Origin: Metabacillus halosaccharovorans
GTDB taxonomy: Bacteria; Bacillota; Bacilli; Bacillales; Bacillaceae
Assembly (NCBI RefSeq): GCF_002019635.1
Contig: NZ_KV917372.1
Location: forward strand, 1,054,001 to 1,118,000
Direction: 5' to 3'
DNA length: 64,000 nt
Shown one piece after another: positions 38,046-46,307 of this stretch. The notes below the pieces were generated by a model. That model was not told the origin of the DNA and did not search any database. It worked only from the letters and a program-made list of their open reading frames with translations. The translations under genes and the position numbers were made by a program. Positions within the stretch are counted from its first letter, which is position 1. Each line of letters opens with the position of its first letter.

Positions 38046-38333
38046 ATGAACATTATTGAATCAACAATCGAAACACTGGAAGATCCATTTGGTATCCTAT
38101 CTGGCGAACGTTATGAAATTTTCCTTACATTAGAAGTTGATGAGGAGGATGAGTTATATAGTGAATATGGCATTAAATTGAAACTAATCTTTGCCATTGA
38201 TCAAAACGAATCAAAAATTGCTCAGTATGATTTTATCGATAACACAACAGAAGAAGTATTAGATTTCGCTTTAGAAGAAGAGGAAGAACAGCAAGTAAAA
38301 GCCTATTGCGAGAAACTTGTGGCAAGATTATAA
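38046..38333 (+). CDS. Small acidic cytoplasmic protein, 95 aa (DUF6509-like)
   Basis: Starts MNIIESTIETLEDPFGILSGERYEIFL, with a beta-rich middle and an acidic C-terminal helix (ALEEEEEQQVKAYCEKL). ATG 38046 follows AAAGAGGTATTAAT; the open frame back to 38001 lacks a ribosome-binding site. I think it belongs to a small Bacillaceae family of unknown function (DUF6509), recalled only from the LEDPFGILSGERYE opening. Confidence 0.65.
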   Translation: MNIIESTIETLEDPFGILSGERYEIFLTLEVDEEDELYSEYGIKLKLIFAIDQNESKIAQYDFIDNTTEEVLDFALEEEEEQQVKAYCEKLVARL

Positions 38334-38334
38334 A

Positions 38335-38362
38335 CAAAAGAGGACAACTTAATGTTGTCCTC
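38335..38362 (-). terminator. Terminator after DUF2156 gene
   Basis: Perfect GAGGACAAC / GTTGTCCTC (38340-38348, 38354-38362) with TTTTGTTTAT on the minus strand. Confidence 0.8.
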
Positions 38363-39514
38363 TCAAACTACCTGTTTATTCCGCGTAAGTTTTCTTACGA
38401 AAATTAGTTCATTCTGTTTAGGCACTTTCCTTACGATTAAAATTAGCTGGATGATAATAATAACCAATACTGATTTTTTGTAGACCAAGTATCGCGGAGT
38501 CCAATTTGTCGCAAACTTCCCTTTATATTTTCTTAAACCTTTAAAGTTATAGTATTTACACCCATTCAAAAAAGCATATCTTGCCAATTTCTCCTGGTAA
38601 GGTGAGCCGGGATCTATTCCGACATTAGATAGAGGAGACATCCCCAAACCGCAAGCTGAGTATCCTTTTTCTTTCGCCCAAAGAATAGTTGAAATGAACA
38701 CCATATCCATCGTCGCTCTCGGACTGTGTTTTCTATATCTCATTAAATCAATACTTATCGTTTGCTTCTGTTGATAATCAGAAGGAAGACTAGCAAACGC
38801 TAATAAAGAGCCATTAGGATCACGAAATAAGGCCACTGAAAAATGGCCGATATAATCCTCAGAAAAAGAACTTACTGAAAAACCTTTTTCTTTACGATCA
38901 TTTAACCACTCATCTGAAACAAATTGCATTTCCTCTAGTAATTCTTTTCTAAAAGGAGGATGAACAACTGAAAAACTATAGCCTTCCTTCGTAAATTTAT
39001 TTCTTATGTTTCGCATATTACTGAATTTTTTTCCTTCAGTAGCAAAGGTATTTAAATCAACTTTTGCCTCTTCTCCAATTTTAAATAAACGATAACCTCG
39101 CTTTTGATAATTTAAAGAATACTGTTCAGATGCTTGATAGAAAATCGGTGTCATACGTTGCTTTAAAGCAAATTCAAAAAACTCCTCTATTCCATCATCA
39201 AGCTTTTCTTTATCACCAATCGGATCACCTAAAACGAATAGCTTTTTCCCCAGTTGTTTATATGAAATTAAGACCGAATCATCTTGCGCTAGGAATAACT
39301 GTTTATCTTCTAAAAAAAGCAAATGTGATAATGTATTTCCACCAAATCTTTTTATAAAAGATAAAGTAAAAGAAACATTGATTTTATGGTGATCCTTCTT
39401 GAGAAAATTGGTTAATAGAAAGGTTATTACGACTATGATAGTAAAAAATATGACAATTGCAATAAACAATACTCTTGATCCTCCTTTTTCCTCTATAAAA
39501 GATAACACATTCAC
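38363..39514 (-). CDS. MprF C-terminal-type acyltransferase (DUF2156), single-span
   Basis: 383 aa: one N-terminal span (LFIAIVIFFTIIVVITFLLTNFL) and then a full DUF2156 tandem GNAT-like domain. Motifs shared with the lysyl-phosphatidylglycerol synthase half of MprF are present: LFVLGDPIGDKE, GYRLFKIGEEAKVDL, MRNIRNKFTKEGYSF, SIDLMRYRKHSPRATMDMVF, GLGMSPLSN and NFKGLRKYKGKFATNWTPRYLVY. The eight-span flippase half of MprF is missing, so this is a naturally short protein and not a broken mprF. It may aminoacylate lipids from tRNA, but that is inference. ATG 39514 has no strong ribosome-binding site. Confidence 0.82.
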   Translation of the reverse strand: MNVLSFIEEKGGSRVLFIAIVIFFTIIVVITFLLTNFLKKDHHKINVSFTLSFIKRFGGNTLSHLLFLEDKQLFLAQDDSVLISYKQLGKKLFVLGDPIGDKEKLDDGIEEFFEFALKQRMTPIFYQASEQYSLNYQKRGYRLFKIGEEAKVDLNTFATEGKKFSNMRNIRNKFTKEGYSFSVVHPPFRKELLEEMQFVSDEWLNDRKEKGFSVSSFSEDYIGHFSVALFRDPNGSLLAFASLPSDYQQKQTISIDLMRYRKHSPRATMDMVFISTILWAKEKGYSACGLGMSPLSNVGIDPGSPYQEKLARYAFLNGCKYYNFKGLRKYKGKFATNWTPRYLVYKKSVLVIIIIQLILIVRKVPKQNELIFVRKLTRNKQVV

Positions 39515-39635
39515 TTATTTTAGAAAATAGATTTCAACATCAGTTTTTTTGGCATAATTTAACCGGTTTAGGAAAATGTATAGATAGGCTGTTACCTTTA
39601 ATACTTTTTTCGATCTTAAAAAAGGAGTGGAGAAA

Positions 39636-39815
39636 ATGAATGTAAATCGAGCGAAAGAAATTGCAAATATGGGAGAAATGGTGAATGTACAATACGAAGG
39701 TGAATCAATTTATATCCAATCTGTAAATGAGGATCAAGGAACTGCTCGTATTTTCTCATTGAGTAATCCCCAAGCTGAAAAAAATGTTCCAGTGGATGGG
39801 TTAATTGAAGAATAA
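39636..39815 (+). CDS. sspH: Small acid-soluble spore protein, H type
   Basis: 59-aa minor spore protein made in the forespore. The N-terminus MNVNRAKEIANM, the ESIYIQSVNE core and the ending VPVDGLIEE match SspH. ATG 39636 lies 8 nt after AAAGGAG. Expected to be sigma-G controlled; I could not find a clean TGMATA/CATNNTA pair upstream. Best single indication that the organism sporulates. Confidence 0.93.
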   Translation: MNVNRAKEIANMGEMVNVQYEGESIYIQSVNEDQGTARIFSLSNPQAEKNVPVDGLIEE

Positions 39816-39816
39816 A

Positions 39817-39844
39817 TGGACTGACATTTGTCAGCCCATTTTAA
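39817..39844. terminator. Bidirectional terminator between sspH and csp
   Basis: TGGACTGACA / TGTCAGCCCA with one mismatch, loop TT, T-rich on both sides. Confidence 0.8.
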
Positions 39845-39851
39845 ATTATGC

Positions 39852-40055
39852 TTATAATTTCACTACGTCTTCTGCTTGAGGACCTCTGTTACCCTCAACT
39901 ATGTTGAACTCAACTTTTTGTCCTTCTTCTAACGTTTTAAAACCTTCACTAGTTATAGCACTGAAATGAACGAATACATCATTTCCTTCAGCAATTTCTA
40001 TAAATCCAAAACCTTTTTCTGAATTAAACCATTTTACAGTACCAGTTGTTTTCAT
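39852..40055 (-). CDS. Second cold-shock protein, 67 aa
   Basis: CspA-family OB fold with RNP1 KGFGFIEI and RNP2 VFVHF. It starts [15 protein letters not shown], one residue longer than the copy at 11743. ATG 40055 lies 8 nt after GGAGG. Its predicted promoter gives a leader of only about 35 nt, so the long cold-control leader of the first copy is absent here. The divergence suggests distinct roles. Confidence 0.95.
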   Translation of the reverse strand: MKTTGTVKWFNSEKGFGFIEIAEGNDVFVHFSAITSEGFKTLEEGQKVEFNIVEGNRGPQAEDVVKL

Positions 40056-40092
40056 AAGTAGAACCTCCAAAGATTTTTTCAACCGTTGCTCT

Positions 40093-40121
40093 ATATTATT
40101 ACTAGAATATATTATGATCAA
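40093..40121 (-). promoter_or_regulatory. Promoter of the second csp
   Basis: TTGATC, 17 bp, TAATAT on the minus strand (40121-40093). Confidence 0.6.
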
Positions 40122-40145
40122 TTGTTATATATTGAAATTGCCGTT

Positions 40146-40215
40146 ACTCAAAACAACGAAAGCCCTACCTCTCTTCCGTCCTTACGGCTCCTAGTCCGCG
40201 CCAGTGTGAATTGAA
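40146..40215. other. GC-richer island in an AT-rich gap, unexplained
   Basis: A 70-bp stretch of clearly higher GC (CTCTTCCGTCCTTACGGCTC ... CCGCGCC) in the 316-bp gap between csp and moaD. It has a short hairpin CCGTCCTTACGG but no ORF, promoter or terminator. The remainder of the gap is AT-rich and without a clear terminator for the moa operon. Confidence 0.35.
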
Positions 40216-40371
40216 AGCACATTATATGTTTCATCCACAAATCACTATAAAGTGAGGATTTTTAACAAGCATAAAGATTTATTATAGATCAATATAATGC
40301 TGTTGTCAAATCAAATCCCCTCTTATCTAATACTCTTGAAAAAATTACGAAAATAAAACTATGGAGAAGGA

Positions 40372-40605
40372 TTACCCGCCACTAACAGGAGGAATTAACG
40401 CTACTACATCTCCGGCTTTAACCATATCATCATCAAGAGCATACTCTTCATTCACAGCAATCATGACATTTTCTAAATTTCCTATGTCATAGGCGGATAA
40501 TATATAATCTCTAATGTCCTTCACTGTTGTCTCGATTCTTTCAATACTGATGCTTTCTTGTCCAACCTTTTCTTGTAAATGAGCAAACAAAAGTACTTTT
40601 ATCAT
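40372..40605 (-). CDS. moaD: Molybdopterin synthase small subunit MoaD
   Basis: 77-aa ubiquitin-fold sulfur carrier. It ends ALIPPVSGG, the Gly-Gly tail that carries the thiocarboxylate. ATG 40605 overlaps the moaE stop by 4 bp (ATGA) and follows GGAGGTAGATCA. Last gene of the Moco operon. Confidence 0.93.
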   Translation of the reverse strand: MIKVLLFAHLQEKVGQESISIERIETTVKDIRDYILSAYDIGNLENVMIAVNEEYALDDDMVKAGDVVALIPPVSGG

Positions 40606-41057
40606 TGATCTACCTCCATCGGCTTTCCTTCTGGATAAGGCGTTTTTTCTAATTGATCTCCTATCCAAGCCTCTCCGCTTTCCCAAATTTCTTTTTTCCA
40701 TATTGGAACAATTTGTTTAATTCTTTCAATCGCGTATTCATTTGCTGCATAAGCATCTTTACGATGTGGGGTTGACACAGCAATTACAACAGCAATTTCT
40801 GAAATCTCTAATTTCCCGATTCGATGAGTAATCGCTACTTTCGCGTCACTCCATTTCTCTTTTATTTCTTCCCCTATTTGTTCGAGCTTTTTCACTGCCA
40901 TCTTTTCATATGCTTGATATTCAAGTGATAAGGTCCGTTTTCCATATGTAAATTCTCTTACCGTTCCAGTAAATGTTGTAACAGCTCCGGCTTCATTTCG
41001 TATAACTTTATTAGTAATTTCTTCTATTGAAATTGGATTCTTTACAATTTCAAACAT
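40602..41057 (-). CDS. moaE: Molybdopterin synthase large subunit MoaE
   Basis: Converts precursor Z (cPMP) to molybdopterin with MoaD. Motifs: AGAVTTFTGTVREFTYGKRTLSLEYQAYEKMA, ITHRIGKLEISEIAVVIAVSTPHRK (active-site region), VPIWKKEIWESGEAWIGD. The start is uncertain: ATG 41057 is used here, but TTG 41069 lies 6 nt after GGTG and may be the real one; both lie inside or at the end of mobB. Confidence 0.92.
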   Translation of the reverse strand: MFEIVKNPISIEEITNKVIRNEAGAVTTFTGTVREFTYGKRTLSLEYQAYEKMAVKKLEQIGEEIKEKWSDAKVAITHRIGKLEISEIAVVIAVSTPHRKDAYAANEYAIERIKQIVPIWKKEIWESGEAWIGDQLEKTPYPEGKPMEVDQ

Positions 41058-41574
41058 TTGCGTTATCAATATATTCACCTACTTCATTTATCATAAGCCA
41101 TTCAATACACTTATCACGAGAAGAAAAGATTAGATATTTTTCTCTAACTTCGTGAGGTAATGAGAAACTGGCCAATACACATGTAATATTAACTGTTTTT
41201 TTTAACATCGGCAGATCTTCTTTAGATCGAAGCAATACAACTTTAGGATATTCCTCGAATTTAAAGCCCTCAATTAAAATTACATCTAAGCAAAATGTAT
41301 TATACAAAGATATCATCTGGGAAAGTGTTAATTTAATCTGATTTGAAGATAAAATAAAAGATTCATTTCCTTCGACAAACGTTACTTGCGCGCCTGCTTC
41401 ACGATGTTTTTGAGTATCTTTCCCATTATCATTTTGGGTTAATTCTCCACCATGCCCATGATGCTTTATGGTACCTACCTTTAATTTATATTTAACCGCT
41501 TCTTTAATATACTCAGTGACAAATGTCGTTTTTCCACTGTTTTGGTATCCGACTACTTGAAGGATTCTGCCCAA
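41050..41574 (-). CDS. mobB: Molybdopterin-guanine dinucleotide biosynthesis adaptor MobB
   Basis: 174-aa P-loop GTPase-like protein: VVGYQNSGKTTFVTEYI, KHHGHGGELTQNDNGKDTQKHREAGA and LIEGFKFEEYPKVVLLRS fit MobB. It assists MobA in attaching GMP to molybdopterin. Overlaps moeA by 22 bp, indicating coupled translation. Confidence 0.92.
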   Translation of the reverse strand: MGRILQVVGYQNSGKTTFVTEYIKEAVKYKLKVGTIKHHGHGGELTQNDNGKDTQKHREAGAQVTFVEGNESFILSSNQIKLTLSQMISLYNTFCLDVILIEGFKFEEYPKVVLLRSKEDLPMLKKTVNITCVLASFSLPHEVREKYLIFSSRDKCIEWLMINEVGEYIDNANV

Positions 41575-42833
41575 TGCGTGTCACTTCCTAATTGATCTTC
41601 AAATAATAAGAGATCAATCATATCTCCTGTTTTATATCCTCTTGTTCCTCCCGGCAAGACAATAAAGACATTAGCATCAGCTAATGATGATACGACATTC
41701 GATTTATCCAAACCAACAGGACTTGCGATAACTTGTCCATCGATTAGTTGAAAAGATCCTCTAACAAACCTTGTAAAAGGATTTGGCTTTAAGAAATCCT
41801 TTCCTAAAATAGCTGTAACCTTTTGCAAATGTGGGCGGGATGAGTATAAGTAATGTCGAACAATTGGTCGAACAAACAACTCAAAACCAACATAACATGC
41901 AGATGGATTACCAGAAAGCCCGAATAATAACTTACCATTGTATTCAGCTACCGTTGTCACACTCCCAGGTCTCATGGCAACTTTATTAAATAGAACATTA
42001 GCTCCTAAACGTTGATAAATATCCGGCAAATAATCATAATCTCCAACAGAAACGCCACCGGTTGTGAGTAGAATATCTACCTCTTCCAACGCGTCTACTA
42101 CAGCTTTATAGCAAGTTTCAAAGTCATCGGCTAATTTACCGAGGTATATCGGTCGTGCCCCAGCTCTTTTTGCCTGCGCTTCTATCATAAATGAATTACT
42201 ATTCCTTATTTTGCCGGGTTCAAGCGGCTCACCAACTTCCAATAACTCACTACCTGTTGCAATAATGCCAATACGCGGTTGCCTTACTACTTGAACCTTT
42301 TCATAACCAAATGTAGCGAGTAATGCAATTGTTCCCGGCGTGATACATGTACCTTTTTTAACAAGTACACTTCCTTCTGGTGTATCTTCACCTTTAAAAG
42401 ATACATTGTCACCTTTATGAAAGGGTCTTTTTATCGACATATATACTTTATTGTCCTTCTTATAAACCTTCGTTAATTCCAACATAACAACTGCATCACT
42501 GCCACAAGGCATTTGCGCACCTGTCATGATCCGGATCGCTTGATTTTGACCAACACTTTCCTTGCTAACACTACCGGCACCAATTTCATCAATCACTTCA
42601 AATACAACAGGTTGATCAGCTTTGGCATTAGCTGTATCATGCGCTCGTATAGCAAACCCATCGTAGGGTGAACGATCAAAAGGTGGAACCGGATGAGTTG
42701 CAATTAAATCCTCTGCTAAATACCGTCCATAACTTTCCTGAAGAGAAACTTGCTCTATGTCCCCGACAGTCACAAAACTCATCACTTTCTTTATTGCTTC
42801 TTTTACTGGTAATGGCTTTCTTTTTTCAATCAT
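41553..42833 (-). CDS. moeA: Molybdopterin molybdenumtransferase MoeA
   Basis: 426 aa; inserts molybdenum into adenylated molybdopterin. Motifs: HPVPPFDRSPYDGFAIRAHDT, VFEVIDEIGAGS, RIMTGAQMPCGSDAVVMLE, GIIATGSELLEVGE, TTGGVSVGDYDYLPD and LFGLSGNPSACYVGFELFVRP. ATG 42833 follows GGCGGAGAGGATTAT. Confidence 0.95.
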   Translation of the reverse strand: MIEKRKPLPVKEAIKKVMSFVTVGDIEQVSLQESYGRYLAEDLIATHPVPPFDRSPYDGFAIRAHDTANAKADQPVVFEVIDEIGAGSVSKESVGQNQAIRIMTGAQMPCGSDAVVMLELTKVYKKDNKVYMSIKRPFHKGDNVSFKGEDTPEGSVLVKKGTCITPGTIALLATFGYEKVQVVRQPRIGIIATGSELLEVGEPLEPGKIRNSNSFMIEAQAKRAGARPIYLGKLADDFETCYKAVVDALEEVDILLTTGGVSVGDYDYLPDIYQRLGANVLFNKVAMRPGSVTTVAEYNGKLLFGLSGNPSACYVGFELFVRPIVRHYLYSSRPHLQKVTAILGKDFLKPNPFTRFVRGSFQLIDGQVIASPVGLDKSNVVSSLADANVFIVLPGGTRGYKTGDMIDLLLFEDQLGSDTHWAESFK

Positions 42834-42862
42834 ATAATCCTCTCCGCCACAAATATAGTTTA

Positions 42863-43474
42863 CTATTTAGATTCTGATATTTTATCATTATTTAATAGCA
42901 TACCATAATCTTTTGGTGAGTTTATGTTACTAAATATCTTAGGATCTATATTTAATTCCTTTTCCGTCACAAACAATACGTTAACTTGATTTAGAAGTGT
43001 CATCATTTTTCGGTCTTTATTCACTAATTGTTTTTCAATTAGTGGAAAAACGGAGTGATGATATACTCCAACTAAGGGATGTAACTTTCCTTCAATATTT
43101 GGAATAATGACTTTCTTACCTGAAGAAATATAAGCTAGTAATTTTTGAATTAATTCTCCAGAAATGAGTGGAATGTCACATGACAATATAACAAACCACT
43201 CAGACACTTCGTTTTTCATCGCAGTATATATCCCAGCTTTAGGGCCATCCCCTACAAATTGATGATCATCAGTTATTACTTTTACTTGTGTTTCTTCAGT
43301 AAATTTTGTTAAAAGATTTTGATGACTTATGATAATCTGTTTTTCAGTAGTATCTATTAAAGCCTCCATCGAATAGTGCCAGAATTTTTTCCCATGGTAT
43401 TCTGCAAATGCTTTAGGTTGACCAAATCGCCTTGATTCTCCTCCCGCGAGTAAAACCCCTATTATTTGTTGCAT
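42863..43474 (-). CDS. mobA: Molybdenum cofactor guanylyltransferase MobA
   Basis: 203-aa nucleotidyltransferase with the MobA signature VLLAGGESRRFGQPKAF and ILSCDIPLISGELI (metal Asp). It transfers GMP to molybdopterin. First gene of mobA-moeA-mobB-moaE-moaD. The moaA, moaC and moeB genes are not in this window, so the pathway is incomplete locally. Confidence 0.93.
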   Translation of the reverse strand: MQQIIGVLLAGGESRRFGQPKAFAEYHGKKFWHYSMEALIDTTEKQIIISHQNLLTKFTEETQVKVITDDHQFVGDGPKAGIYTAMKNEVSEWFVILSCDIPLISGELIQKLLAYISSGKKVIIPNIEGKLHPLVGVYHHSVFPLIEKQLVNKDRKMMTLLNQVNVLFVTEKELNIDPKIFSNINSPKDYGMLLNNDKISESK

Positions 43475-43507
43475 TTTCCATCATCCCCCTGATTTTTTAA
43501 CTTGGAA

Positions 43508-43543
43508 TTAAAAAAGTCAGTTACCGACATATGGTAACCGACT
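43508..43543 (-). terminator. Terminator after ykuU
   Basis: GTCAGTTACC / GGTAACCGAC (one mismatch) with a TTTTTT run on the minus strand. Confidence 0.88.
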
Positions 43544-43577
43544 AGTTTCATTTTTTACCGCTGTCCATTCACTATCA

Positions 43578-44120
43578 TTAAAGCGTAGATTGTCCCGGCT
43601 TCCAGTTTACAGGACAGAGCTCTCCTGTTTGAAGTGCTTGAAGTACCCGTAATGTTTCATCAACATCACGCCCAATATTGTTGTGATTTACAACTGCATA
43701 TTGAAGTTCTCCACCTGGATTTATGATAAACAACCCTCGAAGGGCAATTCCTTCTTCCTCAATTAACACACCATAGTCACGTGAGACAGAGTGATTTGTA
43801 TCAGCCGCTAAAGAATATTTAATAGCACCTAAACCATTATCTTTTCGATCCGTTTTAATCCATGCCAAGTGCGTGTGAATTGTATCTGTTGATACACCAA
43901 TCACTTCTGCATCCAATTCTTCAAATTCTTCATAACGGTCAGATAGTGCAGTAATTTCAGTCGGACAAACATATGTAAAATCCATAGGATAAAAAAACAA
44001 AACAGTCCACTTATCATTTTTCATGTTGTCTTCCAGGTTCACCTTACCAAATTCTTTCGTAGCTAATACAGCGTCCATTTCAAATCTTGGAGCTTGTTTT
44101 CCAACCATTCGTTCTGTCAT
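43578..44120 (-). CDS. ykuU: 2-Cys peroxiredoxin YkuU
   Basis: 180 aa, identical in length to B. subtilis YkuU. The peroxidatic Cys is in DFTYVCPTEITALSD and the resolving Cys in GELCPVNWKPG. GVSTDTIHTHLAWI and NPGGELQY are further AhpC/Prx1 motifs. ATG 44120 follows GGAGG at 9 nt; the frame is open to 44141. Symbol from length and neighbours ykuT/ykuS. Confidence 0.93.
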   Translation of the reverse strand: MTERMVGKQAPRFEMDAVLATKEFGKVNLEDNMKNDKWTVLFFYPMDFTYVCPTEITALSDRYEEFEELDAEVIGVSTDTIHTHLAWIKTDRKDNGLGAIKYSLAADTNHSVSRDYGVLIEEEGIALRGLFIINPGGELQYAVVNHNNIGRDVDETLRVLQALQTGELCPVNWKPGQSTL

Positions 44121-44150
44121 TATACCATTCCTCCTAATCATATGATACCT

Positions 44151-44208
44151 AAGAAAAGCGCCTTGATAGCTCCAATGGCTAGTCGCTTGCGCTAGACACC
44201 AACACTAA
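44151..44208 (+). repeat. Possible truncated third copy of the structured repeat
   Basis: AAGAAAAGCGCCTTGATAGC resembles the left end of the repeats at 16047 and 55557. Then a small hairpin (AAGCG ... CGCTT, with AGC ... GCT inside) replaces the long central stem. It lies upstream of ykuU. The rest of the 354-bp gap to ykuT shows no other element I can name except an 8-codon ORF (44276) with a good ribosome-binding site. Confidence 0.45.
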
Positions 44209-44495
44209 GTTTAAAATTTTATACTTACTTACATTTTCCGGGCTTTATATATATTAGATGTAAAAGGAGACAATTATGGAACAAACCCTTTTTGTAGTTT
44301 AAGCGATATTCAAATCTACTATTCAAATTGCCCGTAATTTACGACAAATGAGCTTAAATCCTTCATTTTTGAACAAAATATGTTTAACATGGTAGATGGA
44401 GGGTATGAATAATGTGTTCTTTCTTTAAAAATTAGAGTGTATTCCAGCTATAGCGTGCACTTTGAAAGAACCTCTATTTTGAGAAAGGATGTTGA

Positions 44496-45329
44496 ATGAT
44501 GGATTTTATTGAAAATATTGAGTGGTCAGTGCTCATGACCAATGCAGGAATCATTATTTTGAAGTTACTTGGAATCATTATTGCTTTTTTAATAGTTAAA
44601 GCAATTGGAAACAAAGTGATTAGAAAGATGTTCAATAGGTTACAAGAACGTGAAAATATATCGAATGGACGAGCTTTAACGTTACACAGTTTGACCTTAA
44701 ATATTTTTTCCTATGTGTTAATTTTTATTTTTATTGTCATGATCTTTCAAGTATTTAATTATAATGTTTCTGCTTTAATAGCTGGAGCAGGTGTTGTAGG
44801 ATTAGCGATTGGCTTTGGAGCTCAAGGATTGGTTAGTGATGTAGTGACTGGTTTTTTCCTGCTGTTGGAAAAGCAAATCGATGTTGAAGACTATGTAACT
44901 GTCGCGGGCTTTGATGGGATTGTAGAGCAAGTAGGACTTCGTACTACACAGATTAGAGGGTTTGACGGTACACTTCACTATGTTCCAAACAGGGAAATAA
45001 CTAATGTAAGCAATCATTCACGTGGAAACATGAGGGCATTAGTTGATATTGGTATATCCTATGATGATGATATCGACAAGGCAATTTCAGTATTACAAGT
45101 TGTATGTGATAAACTTTCTGCAGAGGATGAAAATATTGTGGATGGTCCAAATGTTTTGGGTGTGCAAGCACTTGGATCTTCAGATGTTGTCATTAGAGTT
45201 CTTGCAAAAACAAAGAATATGGAGCAATGGGCAGTCGAGCGTAATCTTCGTAAAGCAATTAAAGAAGCATTTGATGCTAATGAGATTGAAATTCCATATC
45301 CCCATCAAGTGAACGTGGAGAAAAAATAA
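44496..45329 (+). CDS. ykuT: MscS-type mechanosensitive channel YkuT
   Basis: 277-aa small-conductance mechanosensitive channel subunit. Three N-terminal spans, the pore helix region [36 protein letters not shown], and the beta domain [29 protein letters not shown] are typical of MscS. ATG 44496 is 6 nt after GAAAGGAT; ATG 44499 is also possible. Its natural terminator is split by an insertion sequence 30 bp downstream. Confidence 0.93.
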   Translation: MMDFIENIEWSVLMTNAGIIILKLLGIIIAFLIVKAIGNKVIRKMFNRLQERENISNGRALTLHSLTLNIFSYVLIFIFIVMIFQVFNYNVSALIAGAGVVGLAIGFGAQGLVSDVVTGFFLLLEKQIDVEDYVTVAGFDGIVEQVGLRTTQIRGFDGTLHYVPNREITNVSNHSRGNMRALVDIGISYDDDIDKAISVLQVVCDKLSAEDENIVDGPNVLGVQALGSSDVVIRVLAKTKNMEQWAVERNLRKAIKEAFDANEIEIPYPHQVNVEKK

Positions 45330-45389
45330 ATTTCATTCAAAAAGAGCCTGAATAACCTTGAGGAGACCCCCGAAAGTTAGAGTTTTATA

Positions 45390-46307
45390 TTAAGCAACTA
45401 ATTGGCTGGTATGGATACGGAATTGAACCGGACTCATGCCTGCCAATTTTTGTTTTATACGTTTATTATTATAATAATTGATATATCTTTCAATTTTCTG
45501 TTTTAATTCCTCATATGAACATAGTGCTTCCCCATAATACATTTCTTGTTTCATTAATCCAAAAAAGTTCTCCATCGGTGAATTATCTAAACAATTTCCT
45601 TTTCGTGACATACTCTGGAAAACTTTATTTTCCTTGAGTTTTTTCACCCATTTATTATGTTGATAATGCCAGCCTTGATCAGAATGTATAGTAGTTCTGT
45701 ACTTTGAATTCTTCACAATTTCTAGTGTATCTTCTAGAGGTTCAATGACTAAATCTAGTGTTGGGTGACTGCTTATCCCATAAGATAGAATTTCGCTATT
45801 GAACATATCCATGAATGGATTAAAGTACAGTTTTCCATCAGAACACTTAAATTCTGTGATATCTGTTGTTATTTTTTGATGGCACACATTTGTGTGAAAA
45901 CGGCGATTAATAAGGTTCTTCGCGACAGTTCCAATAGTCCCTTTGTAAGAACTATACTTGCGTGTTTTTCGTGTAAACTTATTTCCTTTGAGTCCGAGCT
46001 TTTTCATAATTCGTTGAACCTTTTTATGATTTACTTTTAAGTTACGGTTTTTCAATTCTAAATGAATACGTCGGTAACCGTAATTGCCGTCATGGTCCTC
46101 AAATATGGATTGAATACATTCTTCAAGATTTTGATCTGGATTCTCTTCCTTCATTTGCTTTATATGATAGTGATACGAAGATTCAGGAATATCAACTATC
46201 TGTAGAACATCTTTTAATCGGAATTTTTCTTTGAGTTCGAATGATAACGCTGCTTGTGCTTTTCTAGATAGCTTTCCGGATCCATCTGAAAAGCTTGTAA
46301 CTTTTTT
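45390..46307 (-). CDS. IS3/IS150 transposase OrfB (DDE integrase), -1 frame
   Basis: rve-type integrase core: TTDITEFKCSDGKLYFN (first Asp), TIHSDQGWHYQ (second Asp) and GNCLDNSPMENFFGLMKQE (Glu) form the DDE triad. The helical N-terminal HTH_21-like region is ALSFELKEKFRLKDVLQIVDIPESSYHYH. The first ATG is at 46154, but the frame is open to the A AAA AAG heptamer at 46307-46301, so the enzyme is expected as an OrfAB fusion by -1 frameshifting, not from the ATG. Confidence 0.9.
   Translation of the reverse strand, partial: KKVTSFSDGSGKLSRKAQAALSFELKEKFRLKDVLQIVDIPESSYHYHIKQMKEENPDQNLEECIQSIFEDHDGNYGYRRIHLELKNRNLKVNHKKVQRIMKKLGLKGNKFTRKTRKYSSYKGTIGTVAKNLINRRFHTNVCHQKITTDITEFKCSDGKLYFNPFMDMFNSEILSYGISSHPTLDLVIEPLEDTLEIVKNSKYRTTIHSDQGWHYQHNKWVKKLKENKVFQSMSRKGNCLDNSPMENFFGLMKQEMYYGEALCSYEELKQKIERYINYYNNKRIKQKLAGMSPVQFRIHTSQLVA

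Noticed and set aside
38363-39514. Truncated mprF pseudogene
   Set aside because: Complete ORF with its own N-terminal span and terminator; single-span DUF2156 proteins are normal.
40140-40371. Molybdenum-cofactor riboswitch
   Set aside because: The region is downstream, not upstream, of the moa operon, and I see no match to the Moco motif.
44276-44302. 8-codon ORF with a strong ribosome-binding site before ykuT
   Set aside because: Too short to support as a gene, no downstream attenuator hairpin; may be chance or a remnant.
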